Assembly (NCBI RefSeq): GCF_000801105.2
Contig: NC_079519.1
Coordinates: 36,059,288-36,123,287 of the forward strand
Direction: 5' to 3'
Source of the DNA: Raphanus sativus
Taxonomy: Eukaryota; Streptophyta; Magnoliopsida; Brassicales; Brassicaceae
DNA: 64,000 nt
The first letter of the stretch is position 1, and every line of letters starts with the position of its first letter. The notes under the pieces are model-generated. The model was not told the origin of the DNA. It did not search any database and saw only the letters and a program-made list of their open reading frames with translations. Positions 12,509 through 25,371 of the stretch are shown in pieces. Made by a program: the position numbers and the translations under genes.

Positions 12509-14396
12509 AATGATATATACAAGAGCTCTTGTGAAGATTTCAATTTATGACAATAAAGCTTGTCTGCATAAAGTCAATAACAGAACAAACTTCCTTCGTG
12601 TAAATCTTACCAGAGATAGGAAGCCTCTAGGATGTATCGTATCCATGGAGGCTAACTTATTTTAAATAAACTATTATAATAAGCCCTCTGGACCGCTGTT
12701 TTTAAAAAGAAAAATGATAGACCACATTGACCTGTAGAATCACTATCTCTCCATTCACATTGAACAAAACAAAAGTGTGTATATTTTTCATTACTTATAT
12801 TAGAGATTTTATATTCCATTTTGGTTCAGCAGATAACTTTGAATATTCAACAACTACTTTCCATCTAAACCAATCCCATCCCATACACAAACAAAGTAAT
12901 CACATTCCATATCTTCTACTTGCATTGCAGCTAAAGTTTTTATCTCAAGGGTAGTAGGATTCATCGGTTTTAAAACAAAAAGACCAATACCAACTTTTCA
13001 AGTAATTTGAAAAGAATATAATTACGTGAAGACTCACAATGATGGAGATACTACTTTTGATGGGCGGCTTCCACTATTGGTCCCCCCATTGCCTAGACTT
13101 TGAAAGTTGACATCTCATTCATTGCATTTTTACACAATATAATGTGATTGTAACTTCCACAGCTCCACATAACAATATACACCTGTTTTGAGCCAACAAA
13201 ACATTGTATTTAAACAGCAATAAAAAGTGAGATCTGAAAATTTTAGTTATAAAAGTGGTAGAGACCTCAAAATCATCTACCGATTACTAAGAATTTATTG
13301 TCCTTGGATAACAGATTGTGTTGACAGAGATAAGATCTTTAGACGTTGACACATTGGTGTAAAGGTGCTAACCTGAAACATTGCATCTCGTTGAGGCATT
13401 TCACCGAACACTTACAGAGCGTAACCCAGACGTCTGAAGTCATACAAGTCCAATCCTTGCTAATGTGGTCGGACCTCAATACTGTTGATCAAAAAAAAAA
13501 AAAACAATGTCGGACCGCAATACCTATAATAGTGTCCCACCATCTGGGGTCTTAACTACATCTATGTCAAAAAGTCGACGACTTTAAAGCGAGAACATGA
13601 ATGCTGAGACACAAGAGAGAGGACAACAAAACACTCTTTATTACATGTCTACAAGTTGAACGAGAAGAGTGTTGGGCCAGTCACGCAGAGGATAAGGAGA
13701 CGAAGTTTGTTGCGAGTCTGTTACAAAACGCATCTTCTTGACATTATTTTCTTCTTGCATAACACTGACATAACCGTAAACACATTGGAGGAGCCCGAAG
13801 GTTAGGCTAAGTCCAAAAGGAGTAGAAGACTCTAGGTGCATCAGAGGATTTGTGGTTACACGTTTTCAGCACATGAAGACTTTAGATTTTGTTAGACAGA
13901 CCTGACCTGACTCTGTTTTTAGGTGCAGAAAACAGATGCTTTTCTTAGCCTAAGCAATTTTTGGAGGGCTTCTATGGTATCTTTTAGAGAAAGAGTAAGC
14001 TAAAGTAGCTTTTAGCCATGTTATTCTCTTGATTCTTCTTTGTACTTTGTCGGATTGTTTAACCGGAGATAAAGAGAGTGAATGATCTTGGAATGTGTTT
14101 TCTAATACTTGTGTGGATGTTGTGGATCCTGGATCCATTCAGACATAGCGGTTGCGACTGAGAACTGGTTGAACAAGTTCTTGTGTCTTGCATATTTGTG
14201 AACATTGAGTAGTTCAGGACATGATTAAAGAACAAAATCCTTAACAAATGGTATCAGAGATCATGCTCTTTTTGATTCACGGAGTTAGAAATATTGCACT
14301 GTAACCTAAGTTTTGTAACAATGAGTTTAATTTTTCACTTTGCAATATCTCAAAAAATCATAGGTTCATGAATTTACATAGGTCTGTATATACTCT
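12509..14396. other. Intergenic region between kinase genes 1 and 2
   Basis: Contains the kinase-1 promoter side (12509 to about 13000) and the 3' flank of kinase 2. Apart from the C-terminal relic at 13298-13360 I see no coding sequence. Short open frames at 13641-13841 and 13950-14247 show no family resemblance. Confidence 0.6.
13298..13360 (-). pseudogene. Relic of an S-domain RLK last exon (C-terminal tail)
   Basis: On the minus strand this reads approximately SVNTQSVIQGQ and then a stop. It matches the tail [17 protein letters not shown] of kinase gene 2 at about 14397-14440, including the untranslated bases just past the stop. The sequence upstream (toward higher coordinates) is too decayed to follow. 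It is best read as a remnant of a deleted tandem copy. Confidence 0.6.
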
Positions 14397-17311
14397 TTAT
14401 CGTCCTTGGATTACAGATTGTGTTAACTCATTGACAGAGAAAATATGTTTGGACTCAGACTCTGACATCAACACATCGTTTAGAGCCTGGGCCGCAAATA
14501 TTGGCTGCTTCGGTGTTGGTAGCTCTGTTTTTGAACTAATCATGGACAGTACTTGAACAGTGTTGGGTCTGTCCGAGGCTTCGTGTTGGACACAGAGAAG
14601 ACCAATCTGAACACACCTCGCAACTTCTAATATGTTGCATGAATCAGTGAGATCTTGATCCAGAAGACTCCCTCCCCCAGTCTCGCACCAAGACTCCCAC
14701 GCCTGATAAGAATATACATTTCATGTCTATACTTAAATGATAATCATATTAAACATGTCACTTACATATGCAAGAAGACCTTTGCTCCCATCTCCAAAGC
14801 TGAACCTTGAAATCTTCTTGCCGCTGATGATTTCTAACATGAGAACTCCTAGGCTGTAGATGTCTGACTTCTCTGAGAACAAACCTGCCCATGCATACTC
14901 AGGAGACATATATCCTCTGTGATAACAAAGATAGTTTAGCGTATATTATTATGATCAACTCATTGTTAACAATGTTGTTGAAGAGAGGTTCGTTCTTACA
15001 GAGTTCCCACAACCCTTCGAGTGTTGTCCTGATATTGAGTTCCCTGAAACATCCTAGCCAATCCGAAATCCGATATTTTTGGATTCATCTTCTCGTCCAG
15101 AAGAATATTGCTGACCTTCAGATCCCTGTGGATGACTCTAAGGCGTGAGTCACGGTGGAGATAGAGAAGTCCACGTGCAATGCCTTGAATGATATCAAAT
15201 CTCTTTGCCCAATCAACCTCCATCTTTAGAGTTGAATCTATAGGCAATAATGGTATAGAATAGGTTTAGTTAATGACTATTATTAGCATATGATGGAAGA
15301 AGGAGTAAAGGACAATACCAAAGATGAATATATCAAGGCTTTTGTTCACCATAAACTCATAAATCAATAGCTTCTCTTCCCCTTCAATGCAGTATCCCAA
15401 AAGCCGAACCAAGTTTCTATGTTGTAGTTTTGAGATTAGTCTTATTTCATTCAAGAACTCCCCTGTACCCTGATCAGAGCTGCTTGAAAGGCGTTTAGCG
15501 GCTATTTCTTTCCCATCTATCAGCTTTCCCTGGAAGAATTATTTCAGATATATGCAGCTGATCAAAAAAAAAGAAGCTAATAAATAGTATGTCACATACC
15601 TTGTACACTGGACCAAATCCACCTTGACCAAGTTTATTTGAGGAACTGAAATTATTAGTGGCACTTCTTATGGTATGCATCTCAAAGAAATTTACACCTG
15701 AGATATCTTGTGGTTCAAAATCATTCTTCCATGCATCTTGTAAAGTGTTGATGACAACAGGAGCTGGTTCTATAAGAAACATATGTACATGCAATGTATT
15801 AGTGCTTGATATCTTAGCATACAAAGCCTTAGTGCTAAGTTTTACAGTGTCTTACTTTTTTGTTTGGCTCTGTATCTCCAGAACATAAATACGGTAAAGA
15901 CCAAGATAGCGCAAATGGATAGGCAAGCAGTAGTAGCTACTATAATCTTGGCTCTGTTGCTTCTAGCTGAGATATTTAACCAAACAAAAAAAAAAAAATC
16001 TTAAGACATGCTGTAATAGAACATTAAACTCTGGAAGAAATGTGTTTCAATCTTACCCAATTCCGAACTGGCAAGACGAATTGAGAGAGTTTCTCCATTG
16101 GACATGAACTGAACTGTGTCTACTAGCTTCCCATTCCATACTAAGCATCCAATCCCACTTATATAAGCAAAGGCTGTGCAAGAACAATTACCTAGACAAC
16201 CCTGGTAACACATGTCCGCATCAAGAAAGCTTGCAAACTGGTGAAGATCCGGAGTCTTTACATTAGTCATACGATAGAAAATGTCTGTGTCTCTGCCTTG
16301 TGATTTCGCCTGGCAAGAGAGCTGTGTACGTCTCACACACCCTCTTGTCCAGTTCCCTTTCCTCCATTCCTCATTTGACTTTGGAACAAACCCTTTCAAG
16401 CATATGCACTTTGGGTTACTAGATCTCACACACAAACCAAAAGGACCACAAGTACCGTATATGTCACATGAGCGTTCAGGTTCTGTAAGGTGATGCATCC
16501 ATTTTTGGCCTTGATCCCAGTAAATCTCCATGTTCCCCTCTGGTGTTAGGGTAATATAGGATAGATTGAAGTTTCTTAAAATGGAATAAGAGAAAGATCC
16601 TGTACCGGTTGCTAGATCCTGGACAACGCTGAATGGACTTACATATGATTCATCAAACTGTGGGAACCCAGTGAATCTTGTTTTCGCCCATGGACCAGTT
16701 CTCCAGTAAGGCACTGAGCCTCTTTTTATAAAGCCTTGTAAAGGGACTTGTGATGTAATCTCCAGAGAAAAGTTCCCAGGTGAAGGATCGCTGTAACTTC
16801 TCCATGAAGTCAATGCACGCTTCTTGCCATGGGAAAGATCATACATCAACGTTGACTGAGGCAGCATAGTATTACCAAGATTCTCAAAACTTTGCCATAC
16901 AGTTGTTCTTGAGACATCATCGATCACAACAAGATTGCCAGTGTCTAGAAGCTCGGCGTGAGATCTGCTGGATGTGAGAGAAGCCTCCCCTGTTGACCAA
17001 ATAACAACTTGTTTCTCATCAACTAAGATCAGCCTCCCGTTGCTGCTGATGTTTAGATTTGCTGCAGAGCTTGTAACTGGTTTATCTCTGTTAGCCACCC
17101 AGACAACTACTCGAGGAATGATTTCCTTGAACCAGATCCCAACATACTGATTCCCAGTATTGTTAGGACTGAAGAAGCCTAACTCATAGAACCCACCAGG
17201 GGAACTCAGAGTCTGTCCTATTGACAAAGGGTTTGATGAGTTTATAGCTGCATAAACACAAGTTGTGAATATGGTTAGTAAGAAAGAAGAAGAAAATAAA
17301 ACCATACCCAT
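14397..17311 (-). CDS. G-type lectin S-domain receptor-like kinase 2 (813 aa)
   Basis: Exons 16057-17311, 15856-15966, 15600-15769, 15319-15529, 15000-15237, 14766-14916, 14397-14702; phases are consistent throughout. ATG 17311 (MGMVLFSS) opens a hydrophobic signal peptide. The mature ectodomain shows [20 protein letters not shown], the [16 protein letters not shown]-like block and [12 protein letters not shown]. The kinase glycine loop ends at Lys512; catalytic Lys524 lies in the unusual context AAKRL rather than AVKRL; HRD Asp621 and DFG Asp639 are present. The last exon is longer than in most paralogues (102 codons including the stop) and ends TQSVIQGR. It probably duplicated from the same ancestor as kinase 3 (similar exon 1 and juxtamembrane segment). 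Nothing argues against function. Confidence 0.92.
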
Positions 17312-19121
17312 CTTTCTCTAGTGTTTTACTATTTTTCTGTGCAAAGATATATTCTTTATGAGCAAAAATTTCATGTGCATCTTCTTTCTTCATACTGTTG
17401 CTTTGAAGATAATAAGCACTAAAATATAACAGAATGATGTATAAAAGTCAATGAAAATTCATATTCAACCAATGAAAAACAAAGTCAAATTAAAAAAAAA
17501 AAAATAAGAATACAGCGCTGGAAATTGCGCCCATCTTACTGTCCTCAAAGAAGTTAACGTGTAGTAGTACACATAAGTCAACCTTTTACACAGCAAACAA
17601 GTTTGGAGCTTTGGAAAATCTCCAAGAAGAACGTGCAAGTTGATCTCATTAAACCGTGCAAGTTAAAAATCACGTCAACTTGTGGTGACCGGCCTATTAA
17701 ACCGTGCATCTGGTTCAACCATTTAATCAAATGACTGTTGAAACCATATGTGGATATGTGTTTGTAGCCGACATCGGCGACTGAAAGGACGATCTAGCAT
17801 TCAAAGTAACTGCGATGTAGCGGGACCTTAAGTACAGAAAGAGACATTGACTATCAGTGGTAGACTTTGACCAGCCGCAGCATAAATGCCCATGAACGTA
17901 AGAGGAAACGACAACCACTGAGTCAAGATGCTTGAAAAAACTGTTTTTAAAAAAAAAATCATTTTCACATAAACTATTAAGGATAATAGTTAGGGAATAT
18001 TTTGACCAAGTCTACGAAATATTGGATCCTCAAGGATCAGGTGTCTTGAGGAGAACAAATACACTTCCACTGTACAGTTTCTGTCAAACACACTGTGTCA
18101 TCTCATTGAGTGTAATAAATACATTAGCAAGGAGGAGATCTTCTCTAAGGAGAAAATGAAAAACTTCTCCTCAAGATGCTGATCCTCCTCAGCTATGCTT
18201 CTCCAACCGTTTCTTGACTCGACTAAGCTCCATTTTCTTTGACTCATTCTTCATCTTGTGATCAGTTCACGTCTTGTGGTACATCCTAAACTACTTCTTG
18301 AATAATTCAGCAACTATATTAGATCTCTTTCCATGCCAAAACCTGTGAAAAGATAAAAACATATACACTCTAAATTAATGGAAAGATGTTTGTATGAATA
18401 AATCAGACGATGGGTAATGATCAAACAAATCTTTCTTAGTGTTTTCTGGAGTTCTTGTATCACCGAAACAACTTCCTCGACGTAAGAGCTAGAGTTGTGA
18501 GTGAGTCTTAGATACTAGTGGAGTCTCTCAGTATTTCACTATAAACATCACAACTGCAACGAAAATAGTAGCAAATGGTAATGGATCCAAGAAAAAAGAA
18601 CATTCAGATGTAGCCATACGTAAGAGGAGCTACAAGAGATGTCTCACTACTGGTTGAAGGAGCTTGCTGATATTTATCTCGTTGAATCTTCTCAAGCTTT
18701 AAAGCATGACCCCTCTGGTCGGTCTGTGTCACCGAGCATAAACTGTGACAGACGCTGAGAAAAATGACACACCAATATGTTACTAGTTCGTTTTGAGCGT
18801 ATTAAGAGAATTCTTACAAGTTTATTTCTGTATAGGAACAGAATCTGTTAACAATCTACTTAAAAGAATAAACAGAGTAAAAAAGAAGCGTGATCATCTT
18901 GTATCGTGCGGAATCCAAGAGAAACAAGACAAGACGAAATAGTACAAACTCTTTATCAATTACAAAACACCAATACAAAAGGAAAGAAAACCGTTTTAAC
19001 TTTATTTATTTGAAAAGTGCTGAAAAAAAGAAACAATGAACAAGCTGAGCAAATTTTATTTAGAGGAAAACAGCAATCCGCAAACTTTCAGTTCCATAGA
19101 TTTTGATGATGCATTCATTTA
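17312..19121. other. Intergenic region between kinase genes 2 and 3
   Basis: Upstream sequence of kinase 2 includes several TTGAC/GTCAA cores (W-box-like) within 500 bp of its ATG and a block GCGCCCATCTTACTGTCC at about 17526. A similar block recurs upstream of kinase 7. No gene, RNA or transposon terminus was recognised in 18000-19100. Confidence 0.55.
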
Positions 19122-22100
19122 TTAGCGGCCTTGGACCACAGATTGTGTCAACCCATTGTCCGTGATCACATCGTTAGATGTGGGTTCTTCATCTCTACTA
19201 TGCAATGCAAATATGGGTTGTTTTGGTGAGGGAAGAACTAATGTTGAAGTGAGCATAGACACTAACTCAACTGTGTTGGGCCTCTCCACAGGTTGGTGTT
19301 GAACACAAATTAGACCAATCTGAACACATCTCGAAACTTGTAATGGGAAAGAAGAATCAGCAAGATCTTGGTCCAGAAAATCAACTCCTTTGGTCTCACA
19401 CCAACATTCCCATGCCTGTGGTTTAGTTTCAGATTTTAAGAATATAAGAGCAAGAAAACTTCATCTGCAAGTTAATGGAAAACCTAAAAAGTCTTAAAAA
19501 ACTTACATATGCAATGAGGTTATTTCCTTCTTCTCCATGGTTGAACCTTGAGATCTTTTCTCCACTGATGATTTCTAGCAAGAGAACTCCAAATGCATAG
19601 ATGTCTGACTTCTCAGAGAAAACCCCTGTCCATGCATACTCAGGAGACATATATCCTCTGTGAAAACATCAAATAGTTTAGTATATGATTTTGATTATGA
19701 ATCTTGTTAAGCATGTTTTTCAAAGAATGGTTCTTACAGAGTTCCTACAACCCTACGAGTGTTGTCCTGGAAATGAGTTCCTTGAAACATGCGAGCCAAT
19801 CCAAAATCTGAGATTTTTGGGATCATTCTCTCGTCCAGGAGAATATTGCTCACCTTCAAGTCTCGGTGAATGACCCTAAGGCGTGAGTCACGGTGGAGAT
19901 AGAGAAGTCCACGTGCAATACCTTGAATGATATCAAATCTCTTTGCCCAATCAATCTCAAACTTTAGAGTTGAATCTAGCCAATATTATAGAACATATTA
20001 GTGGCAGTGAGACCATGAACGGTCCTATAATTTATGAGACCATAAATATTTTATAGAAATTTTTTTAAAAAAATCTTCAAAATTATGTATATTCTCTTTG
20101 AAATTTGGACTACAAAGGGTAACAATGAGGTATATGAACTAAATGACTCACCAAATAGAAAGACGTCAAGGCTTTTGTTCTCCAAATACTCATAAATCAA
20201 TAGCTTCTCTTCTCCTTTGATGCAGCATCCCAAAAGCCTAACCAAGTTCCTATGTTGTAGTTTTGAGATCAGCGTTATCTCATTCATGAACTCCTCTGTT
20301 CCCTGTCCGGAGCTGCTAGAGAGGCGTTTAACCGCTATTTCCTTTCCATCAACCAGCTTTCCCTGAAAGCACAGTTGAAGATAGTCAGTCATCTAGAACA
20401 AAGAATGATGACCAACTAATAAAGAATATCCCATACCTTATAAACTGGACCAAATCCACCTTGACCGAGTTTGTTTGAGAAACTAAAGTTATTAGTGGCA
20501 GTTCTTATGGTATGCATGTCAAAGAAATTTATGCCGGAGACATCTTGTGAATCCAAATCATTCTTCTGTGCATCTTGTGAAGTGTTGTTGAACATAAAAT
20601 TCGGTGCAACTGGTAACAAGCGTTCATATATTAGTTATTAATTTGTGTCTGTTTAACATCCAACGCTTAAATTCCAACACAAGTAAACAAAACCCTTAAT
20701 TAGGAGGACATCATTCTTTTATAGATCATATAAGCTCTCTAATAAATACTGTCTACTTGAGACTGTCCCATGGGACGTGGATTCTAGCAATTTGCTTTGG
20801 TTTTAACAAAAATACAAAGAAGGAGAATGTGAGAGACCAAAGTCCTAGTGTCTCACCATTTTGTTTGGCTCTGTATCTCCAGAACGTATATCCGGAAAAG
20901 ACCAAGATCGTGAGTATGGAAAGGCTGGCAGTAGCACCAGCAATAATCATTGTTCGGCTGCTTCCAACTGAAACATTCACCATAAAACAAAACAAAAACT
21001 TCATACCATGCTGCTACATAAAGTTGAAACTTCAATTGTAACAAGTAAGCAACACTTATCATAATATAAACACATTATATCCCTACCCAATTCTGAACTT
21101 GCAAGACGAAGGGAAAGAGACTCTCCATCAGACGAAAACTGAACCGTGTCTACAAGCTCCCGGTTCCATACTAAGCATCCAATTCCACTTATATAGGCAA
21201 AAGCTGTGCAAGAACAGTTGTCTAGACAACCCTGGTGACATTGTTCTGCATTGAGAAAGCTTGCAAACTGGTACATATCCGGAGTCTTTACATGCTTCAT
21301 ATGATAGAAGTTGTCTTTATCTTTGCCTTGAGTTTTTGTCGAAGAATTCGCCTGACAAGATAGTTGTGTATGTCTGACACATCCACTTGTCCAATTCCCT
21401 TGCTTCCACTCCTCATCTGACTTTGGTAAAAATCCTTTCATGCATACACACTTTGGAGTACTGGTTCTCAAACACAAACCAAAAGGCCCACAAGCACCAT
21501 ACAGATCACATGAGCTTGCTGGAGCCGCAAAGTGAAGCGTCCAGTTTTTCCCATCACTCCAGAGGATCTTCATTTTCCCTTCTGATGTTAATGTAACATA
21601 TGATAGTTTATAGTTTCTCAACTGGGAATAAGAGAAAGATGCTGTGCCTTTCTCTACATCTTGGACAACACTGAATGGACTTACATATGATGCATCGATT
21701 CCAGGTATCCCAGAGAATTTTGTTTTCGCCCATGGACCACTTCTCCAGTAAGGCTTTGAGCCTCTTCTTATAAGGCCTTGTGGGGGGACTTGTGGTGTGA
21801 ACTCCAGTGAGAATTCCCCGGGGGATGGATCGTTGTTGCTTTTCCAAGAAGTCAACACACGGTCCCTTCCTCCGGGAATATCATAAGATATCGATGACTG
21901 AGGCAGCATAGTATTACCAAGATTCCCGAAGCTCTGCCATAATGTTTTTCCTGAAACATCATCAATGACAACAAGGTTTCCGGTGTCTAGAAGCTCTGCA
22001 TGGAACTTCTTGGATGTGAAATCCTCTACTGTTGACCAAATAACATCTTGCTTTCCATCAAGCAGGATCAAGCTCCCGTTGCTGCTGATGGTGAAATTCG

Positions 22101-22344
22101 CCGCGGTGTTTGTGATGGGCTTGTCTCTGTTAGCTACCCACACAACGACCTGTGGAGTGATGTTCTTGAACCAGATCCCAACATACTGATTCAGGGTGTT
22201 GTTAGGACTGAAGAAGCCTAGTTCATAAACTCCGTTAGGAGAGCTCAGAGTTTGTCCTCTTGATAAAGGACTTGATGTGTTTATATCTGCTTTTCCACAA
22301 GTTAAGAATATAGATATCAAGAGAAAGCAAAGAAAGAAAACCAT
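19122..22344 (-). CDS. G-type lectin S-domain receptor-like kinase 3 (811 aa)
   Basis: Exons 21087-22344, 20857-20967, 20437-20609, 20152-20362, 19738-19975, 19507-19657, 19122-19415. The start is ATG 22344 (MVFFLCFL); the signal peptide is followed by [20 protein letters not shown], a slight variant of the usual SIGQTLSS. The EGF-like block is [13 protein letters not shown] and the PAN block [12 protein letters not shown]. Exon 2 supplies the membrane span. Kinase landmarks: glycine loop through Lys514, Lys526, HRD Asp623, DFG Asp641, activation-segment [11 protein letters not shown], tail TQSVVQGR. About 1 kb of its upstream region is duplicated in front of the truncated copy at 25097-25368, so the two are a recent tandem pair. 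Confidence 0.92.
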
Positions 22345-22345
22345 C

Positions 22346-23352
22346 TTTCTTCTCTAGTGTACTCTTATTTCTTGTGGAGATTTTGAACATTTGAGCTAAA
22401 GCTTACGTTGATGAACAGAGATTAATAAGCCTTGATGGAACAAACACTTTCCGTGTTATCCGGGATCGTACGCATTGACATTAATAGATTATATTCTTAT
22501 ATTGTCAGTGAGAATAATTATGAGTGTAATCTAAATATAAACATCAAAATAAACCATGTTGACGTAGAATTTGTTTGTTTCTTTAATTACTGAAGATAGA
22601 TTCTAACAGAACGATCATATTTCCTCATTTGGTCTTCACGTAGTCAACCTACACAGCTAATAACTTTTCAAGTCTAAACATTTTCTAAAAGATATAGATG
22701 TAGAAATTGCTTTTAAACGTCATTTTAGTTTAATGTTCCATATTGATAGACGGTGAAAAATGCAAAATGAATGTCTAGAACCTAGTGTTTCACTGAACAC
22801 TTACATTGATAAACCATATATATTGGGATATGTCGAGATTAACTCAAAGTGTAGAAGAATATAAGCTCATACACCTGAGAATTCAATGAAACATAAGTGA
22901 TATATAAAATATTTGAACTAGTCCACATATATCGTCAGTTAGTTGTAAGTTTGAAGCAATAAAACGTAACAAGCCAGACGTCCGAGGACATGCCGTACGA
23001 AACCTTGTATATGTCGCTCTAGATAGATACCGAAAGTACAAGCAAAACTGTGGGCGGATTAATTAATTAAATACCCACCATCTGAGTCAAAATCAATGGT
23101 GTCACCATAGAGAAAGACAAGACAACTAATAAGTAATAAGCTATAAAGCTGCATTTTTTTTGTATTAGCCCTTATGACTTCACCCCGAAGAAATACACTA
23201 ATATACGACAGGCAGCTGATGAAAATTCCACCCGAAACACAATCACAGGACTGCACTCACATGCCCATGTCTCAAACAAGAACAAAAAAAAACACAAGAC
23301 ATTCTTTCCTGACGGGAGTTTTTGGGATAGCCCAGTGCTCATCCTATAGTAA
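22346..23352 (-). repeat. Promoter-side segment duplicated with 25372-26248
   Basis: Blocks shared in the same order with 25372-26248 include the leader just above the ATG, a stretch around GCATTGACATTAATAGATTA, the CCATCTGAGTCAAA block (about 23077 here, about 25979 there) and CTCACATGCCCATGTCTCAAA (about 23256 and 26129). The duplication therefore included the 5' regulatory region as well as coding sequence. It is interrupted by small indels in both copies. Confidence 0.75.
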
Positions 23353-25096
23353 GTTATTCCTGCTATATAGTGGCCAAAGTGGTAACATGTAAATGATTAA
23401 CATTATCATTATTCACTAGAGACAGTGTGTTTGACCATCGACATCCATTCTAATAGACCAGTTAGTCCCGACAGTCTGAGTATTCGGCCAAGTTTGGTTG
23501 GAAATCCAACAGTTTTTTTTTATGTTTCACAATGTTATTATCTTATTAACTGTCTAATGTTTTCGTGTGTTGCTAATTTGTAATTAAACATGTTATCTTT
23601 GTTTATATATCATGTCTTGTTGACTGCTTGATTTTATTTATTTTTATTTATTTTTATTTTCGTGTATGCGTTTAACAATGTGACTACTCTGCATGAATGG
23701 TAAGAATGAGCTAGGAAAAGATTGCTGGATTGGTAACGTAGTTCAACGTTGTAAATGAGGGATACGAGTTTACAGGAATCAGGCTCCTTAACTAAATTCT
23801 TTTTCTATTATTCTTTTTATTTTGTTAAGAATCCTCTATGTAACTACAAAACCATTATGTTAGTCTTCAAATTTTAAAACTGCAAGCAACTAAATTTTGC
23901 TTAAGCTTTTTACAGGAATCAGGCTCCTTAAATTTTACAAAACCATATATTAGTAGTTACTGTTGTAGATAAAAAGAAAATTCCAATTAAACCCCACAGC
24001 TAAATTTTGTTAAGTTTTTTAATATTCTGGTTCTTGCTATCCGGTCTAATAACTAAACTAATTATTTTGTTCATTTTAATATCTAAAATATGTACTCATT
24101 TTAGTATCTAAAACATGCTAATTATAGTTCAAAATATTAATGTTTCAAACGAAAATAGTTATTTAACAAAATATTTAAAATATAAAATTTTAATTTAGGT
24201 TTTAAGAATAAAATAACTATTTTAATAATATGAAAAAATTTAGAAAACTTAATTATTAATAAATTAAATAAATTACTTTAATACTTCAAAAAACAAACTA
24301 AATTTTATAGTAAAACTAAAACTATAAAAAAATTCAAACTGTCCAAAATTTAGTCACTTTATTCTTATAAGATAAAGTAAAATTTGAAACATTTAAGATT
24401 TTGTTTTTAATTTTAGAGATTTTATAGTTTTTGTTTGAAACTTATTAGTTATTACTAAAATAAGCATACTTTGAGTATTAAAATGAGTACTTTTAAAAAA
24501 TCAAGTGTACTAAAATGAGTAAAATAATAAGTTTGGCTGTTAAACTAGGTAGCAAAAAAAGTTTAGGTATTAAAATGAGTAATGAATTTAGTTGGAATAT
24601 TTTTATGGAATTTATAAGATATATAACAACTTTTTTTTAAAAAGTTTTTTTTTTGTTTGGTGAGCTGAAAGCTGGTGCTTGAAGTGTTTTCTTATTCGAA
24701 CCGGCAGAGGCGGCTTAAGGGGAACATTCAGTGTAGTACTAAGGGGCCCATAACCTTTTTTAGTTAGACAGTTTAAAGGCGGCTCAACATAATTTCGAAG
24801 GTGGACCACTAGTTATTTCCACCTATTCGTTGAACAGCTAGCAAAAGAAGTTTATTGATAAATACAGTATATGTTTTTAATCAATGACTACGGATTAGCC
24901 TTAAGATATATAAAAAATTAGTATAAAATATATCGAAAACAATGTTATAGAGCAGGCTAATAATACAAACAATCGTTTTCCTTATCCTCGAAATACATTT
25001 CAAATTTTAATAACTATTTAAAATGTTTGAGTTGGTCGACTGAGGTTGAAAGTAACACTAGCATCCAATCAATTTGAGTTGGTCTGAGGTTGAATG
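23353..25096. other. AT-rich intergenic region with foldback sequence
   Basis: No gene was seen. From about 24040 to 24590 the two ends are roughly inverted copies: TGTACTCATTTTAGTATCTA near 24091 faces TACTAAAATGAGTA near 24508, with further blocks between. It may be a degraded foldback element. A short region at 24700-24800 shows no similarity I recognise. Confidence 0.5.
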
Positions 25097-25368
25097 TTTG
25101 AGTTGCTGCTGATGGTTAAAGTCGCCGCGGTTTTTGTGATGGGCTTGTCTCTGTTAGCCACCCACACAACGACCTGAGGTGAGATGTTCTTGAACCAGAT
25201 CCCAACATACTGATTCAGGGTATTGCTAGGACTGAAGAACCCTAACTCATAAACTCCATTAGGGGAGCTCAGAGTTTGTCCTATTGATAAAGGACCTGAT
25301 GTGTTTATATCTGCATTGGCAAAAGTTGAGAATATAGTTAGCAAGAGAAAGCAGATAAATAAAACCAT
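25097..25368 (-). pseudogene. Truncated S-domain RLK (first ~90 codons only)
   Basis: From ATG 25368 ([10 protein letters not shown]) the frame encodes a signal peptide and the start of a B-lectin domain ([20 protein letters not shown], then [20 protein letters not shown]). It closely matches kinase 3. Similarity stops abruptly after TLTISSN at about 25097, and the frame ends 12 codons later in unrelated sequence. The S-locus, membrane and kinase parts are absent from the following 25 kb of plus-side sequence in this orientation. It could still yield a short secreted lectin-like fragment, but a dead 5' duplicate is more likely. Confidence 0.85.
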
Positions 25369-25371
25369 TTT

